Positions 60,888 through 64,000 of a DNA stretch of 64,000 nucleotides are shown here, piece after piece. The DNA is taken from the NCBI GenBank assembly GCA_038373865.1, contig JAXGGA010001094.1:46001-110000 (forward strand), given 5' to 3'. Position 1 is the first letter of the stretch. Every line of letters starts with the position of its first letter. The translations under genes were made by a program, and so were the position numbers. The notes beneath the pieces are model-generated. The model was not told where the DNA came from. It worked only from the letters and a program-made list of their open reading frames with translations, and did not search any database. This DNA is from Uloborus plumipes (Eukaryota; Arthropoda; Arachnida; Araneae; Uloboridae).

Positions 60888-61513
60888 GTTAATTTAGTAT
60901 CCTGATCCATCTAAGTTTGAATATCATTGCGGTATGCATTCCTCTCAAAGTGGCTTCTGCGATATGGACTTGATTCTGGACAATTTTCAATCATTTTATC
61001 ATTTGACATTGTGTATAATGAATTATTCGGTTTATCCATTTTACCTAAATCAGTTATTATTTATAACTTTCCTAAAATGCATGTACTGAGAAAGAAAAAC
61101 GCCTTCAGTACTTGTATCTTTTTTGCCGAGAAAGTTGTACTGTAAAATAGGTAAAATGTTACAAAGTATTTAACAGTGCAAATAAAAATATTTAAAATGA
61201 GTTAAAAAGTTTTCAAACAGTATTGATGAACCATGCATGTTTTTCTTTTATGCACTGATGAGGAGGCCTGTGTTTTAAGGACTCGAAACAGCTATTTGTT
61301 TAGTTCTTAACTCGGTTTAAAAGCTTTTATTTGTGGAATACACGTTATCCCATTTTACTCAACATTTATTTTTTTTAAACAATTTTTACTGTATCAATAC
61401 AACTTCTGCGGGGTATCTTTTATCAAAATTAATCAAGGAAGCAAAAAACACAACCGAAAAGTTTAAATTGTAAAATCGTAAAGAACATACGTGAAATAAA
61501 GAGCAGACAATAA
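60888..61513. other. AT-rich DNA
   Basis: Contains a CTGATGAG...CGAAAC word pair (61255-61290) reminiscent of a hammerhead core but without stems I and III. No gene. Confidence 0.45.
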
Positions 61514-63358
61514 TCTATATACATAAAAGACTACTTTTGTAAGCGTATGTCCGGGGTAAACTTCAAAACTACTGGACCGATTTTAACCATTTTTTCACCG
61601 TAGATAGCTGCAGTAACAGGGAGCAGGATAAGCTATAATTTATTTCTAAAAAGCTTAGTTTAAAAAAGTTATTATGGAAAATAGTAAATTTCATATAGTT
61701 TCCCCATTAAATGATTAAATTTTCAGTCCATTGTTGCAAAAATTCGTTGCCTGGTAACAACAATATTAATGGTGATCATAATGAAAATGTGAACCAAGGC
61801 TTCTCTGGAGTAAGTACTTTGAAATTTATTGCTTTCTTAGGATTTTTAGATTCATCTGTGCCAATAATCGCTAACGAGACTAAATAAAAAGATAATTGAT
61901 TTTGGCAACAGTTAGAGAACATAAAATGTTTATAGCAAAAAAATTTCTAAGTTAGGTACGTAAGATGTTTTCACCAATGTAGTCACAAGGATATAAACTA
62001 ATGATGGGACTTATTTTACGTGTAATGTTTGGGGTAAATTCCTACTTTAGGGTCCGGGTTTGGCGATTTTTTTCAGACTGTGAACAGAATTAATAAATGT
62101 TGCCAGAAAACCCTAAATCTAAATTAGAAACCATAAATCTAATGGTTGCCAGATTTAATAATTTATCGCCGGACCTTAAACTAGGATTCATCCATGTTTG
62201 GAAATACTTGACTCCAGTTTGATTGATTTTACAGGGTGCGACAGAGAAACTTGCTGATTTTAATTGGATGCTAATTAGCAAGGAGTGGTCAGAAAGGAGT
62301 GGGAAGAGTCTCATTTTAAAGAGAGGGTCCTGAAGTTTTGTTATCTCATAGTTTAGTTGTCGCCATGCGTTGGACAAAGGAGCAACGAGCGTTCTCTGCC
62401 GCCGAATCTTACTTTTCAAATAATCTTTCGGTGGTCGCCACTCAACGTGCCCTCCGAACTCGGCTCAAAATTCAGCCCGTTGTTCCCATTCCTGGCTGGG
62501 AATCGACTGTTTTGTGGGTGAAAACATTCAGGTAAAGTGAGAGTGTGGCAAACAGAGGCCCAGAAGGTCAACGGATTTCCAGAACCCTAGAAAACGTCGA
62601 AAAGGTGAGGGAGTCGTTTTTGCGCCCAGTCGTTCGGCGCGTAAACACACTGCTGCTTTGGGGACTTTTGATTGGACACTGAGACGAATTCTTCACAACG
62701 AACTCCAATTTCATCCCTACAAACTTGCTGTGGTTCACCAGTTGAGTGATAACGTCTCCTTGAAAGGTGACGTACCGTGGCCGGCCCGCTCTTCCGATTT
62801 AACACTCTGTGACTATTTTTTATGGGGGTATCTCAAATCGATCGTTTACAACGACAAGCCCCGGACCCTGCAACTCCTGGAGAACAACATCCGGCTTACT
62901 ATCACCAACATCCCATCAGTCGATATGCTCGAAAGAGTGCAACAAATCTAGGGTACATGAGTGCATCATTAACAGGGGCCGTCATTCGTCCCGATGTAGT
63001 TTTTAAATCTAAGTAATATAAAAATTCAGAATGGGTACCATATCTTATAAAAAGTAGTAAACTGATACGTGATGTACTTTTCCCTTAGTTGACTTTTCAA
63101 GTCTGCAAGTTTCTCCGCAGCACCCTGTGACAAGCTTATAACATTTCCGATTTACCTAAACATTATTTGTAGCTTGCATTTGTATTTAGGGTGTGTAATA
63201 CAGTTTTTTAGTTTGTCCAGTCAGAAAAAATTGCCATTGTTTACAGAAGTAGCCATTGTGTGTATAGATATGCACTTTAATGTTGAAAAATTCATGAACG
63301 AGTGTCACTAAAACACCATACCCGGCCGAAACCCGAGCAGGGCCGGGTACCCGGCTAG
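61514..63358 (+). mobile_element. Helitron-like non-autonomous element, host of the mariner
   Basis: Begins A|TCTATATACATAAAA and ends CTAG|T, with a GC-rich hairpin (GCCGGGTACCCGGC) directly before the 3' end. These are the defining structural ends of Helitrons: 5' TC, 3' hairpin plus CTRR, insertion between A and T, no target-site duplication. No Rep/helicase gene is present. Without the inserted mariner it would be about 950 bp. Confidence 0.7.
62232..63127 (+). mobile_element. Decayed mariner-like DNA transposon with TIRs
   Basis: The terminal inverted repeats start CAGGGTGCGACAGAGAAAC on the left and CAGGGTGCTGCGGAGAAAC on the reverse strand at the right. Inside, 62364-62535 encodes a helix-turn-helix transposase N-terminus (EQRAFSAAESYFSNN). 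Frame-shifted pieces follow (SRTLENVEKVRES; RILHNELQFHPYKLAVVHQL), then the end of the DDE domain (WPARSSDLTLCDYFLWGYL). The middle of the catalytic domain is deleted and there are several frameshifts, so it is non-functional. No TA duplication survives on the right. It sits inside the Helitron-like element 61514-63358. Confidence 0.85.
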
Positions 63359-64000
63359 TAATAATATAAAATAACACCTGACCACGCACAGCAATTTCGA
63401 ATTTAACTTTGTTATGTGATCAAATTGCAAAATGTCTTGACATTTTTATATCACTCATAAAAATTCCGAGATCTTATCCAAATTCCCATAACTTTAAAGT
63501 AATCTTATCACACACCGTAAACCCCAATGCTACTTTACCTGAAGCGAGTACTCAAAGATTTTTTTCGACTTCCAAGTTTTAAGCGAAACCTTTCTCAAAA
63601 ATCCCACAGGAAATTCCTACATTTCTTTGAACATTTCACCCATTAGGAAAGGCAACCAAATCTTTTTCTCACTCTAAGTACAAGCTGTTTTTCGAAATAA
63701 AAAACAGCTGTTATACTTTTTCGTGTAATATACCTTCTCAAAAACTCCGCAAAAGTAAAAACAAATATTTGATTATCAGCTTTATACAACTATCCTTGGA
63801 AAAAAAGCGATAAACAAATATCTTTTTACATTCAGTCGAAAAAGAGCCGAAGGCTATTGCTCAAAACATTAAAGGCATTCGTATCATTTTCAAGATTGTT
63901 TCTGATATGTTTATGGTGTGGTGTGTTAGAGCTAATACTTTATCAAGAGCATATGCTGCTTTTATTCGAATCTACTAGAGTATCATAACTTTTTTTTAAA
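63359..64000. other. AT-rich DNA to the window end
   Basis: Nothing recognised. Confidence 0.5.

Overview
This is an AT-rich, intron- and transposon-dominated stretch of an animal nuclear genome. It is probably an arthropod and most likely a chelicerate such as a spider, but the species cannot be fixed from the sequence. The evidence is spliced coding exons (a neuroligin first coding exon; a three-exon HMG-box gene), metazoan-type splice sites, long (TA)n arrays, and many families of Tc1/mariner-, hAT-, piggyBac- and Helitron-like non-autonomous elements. There are no operons, bacterial genes, rRNA genes or CRISPR arrays. Most open frames of 60-100 codons are chance or transposon-derived.

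Layout. 1-21.5 kb: no firmly supported protein-coding exon. It holds dispersed TACAGT-rich MITEs, Helitron-like elements, hAT MITEs, a 650-bp and a 1.5-kb foldback element, and a (TA)n array; one exon-like 39-base segment sits at 12.37 kb. 21.7-23.1 kb: a CpG-richer stretch with NRF1- and YY1-like words, followed by the first coding exon of neuroligin on the + strand, ending in a clean GTGAGT donor. No later neuroligin exon was recognised, so its next intron probably runs past the window end (>40 kb). 24.3-46 kb: intron-like, repeat-filled DNA with a truncated LINE, piggyBac-like MITEs, a second 650-bp foldback copy, a degenerate hammerhead-ribozyme motif, and three unassigned candidate exons (24.3 kb +, 39.7 kb -, 44.3 kb +).

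46.9-51.5 kb, minus strand: the most interesting gene, a Sox/MATA-type HMG-box protein split over three exons. Its C-terminal exon carries a 22-residue tandem repeat. The middle exon is frame-neutral, so two or more isoforms are possible. 53.8-64 kb: two copies of a 770-790-bp repeat, a cluster of five related MITEs, a piggyBac-like MITE, and a Helitron-like element with correct TC...CTAG ends into which a decayed mariner-like element has inserted.

No cooperating gene system is visible. The two supported genes are a synaptic adhesion protein and a DNA-binding protein. The HMG gene lies antisense to neuroligin and, if the neuroligin intron does extend that far, is nested inside it. The remaining biology is a layered record of transposon insertions, several of them datable relative to one another.
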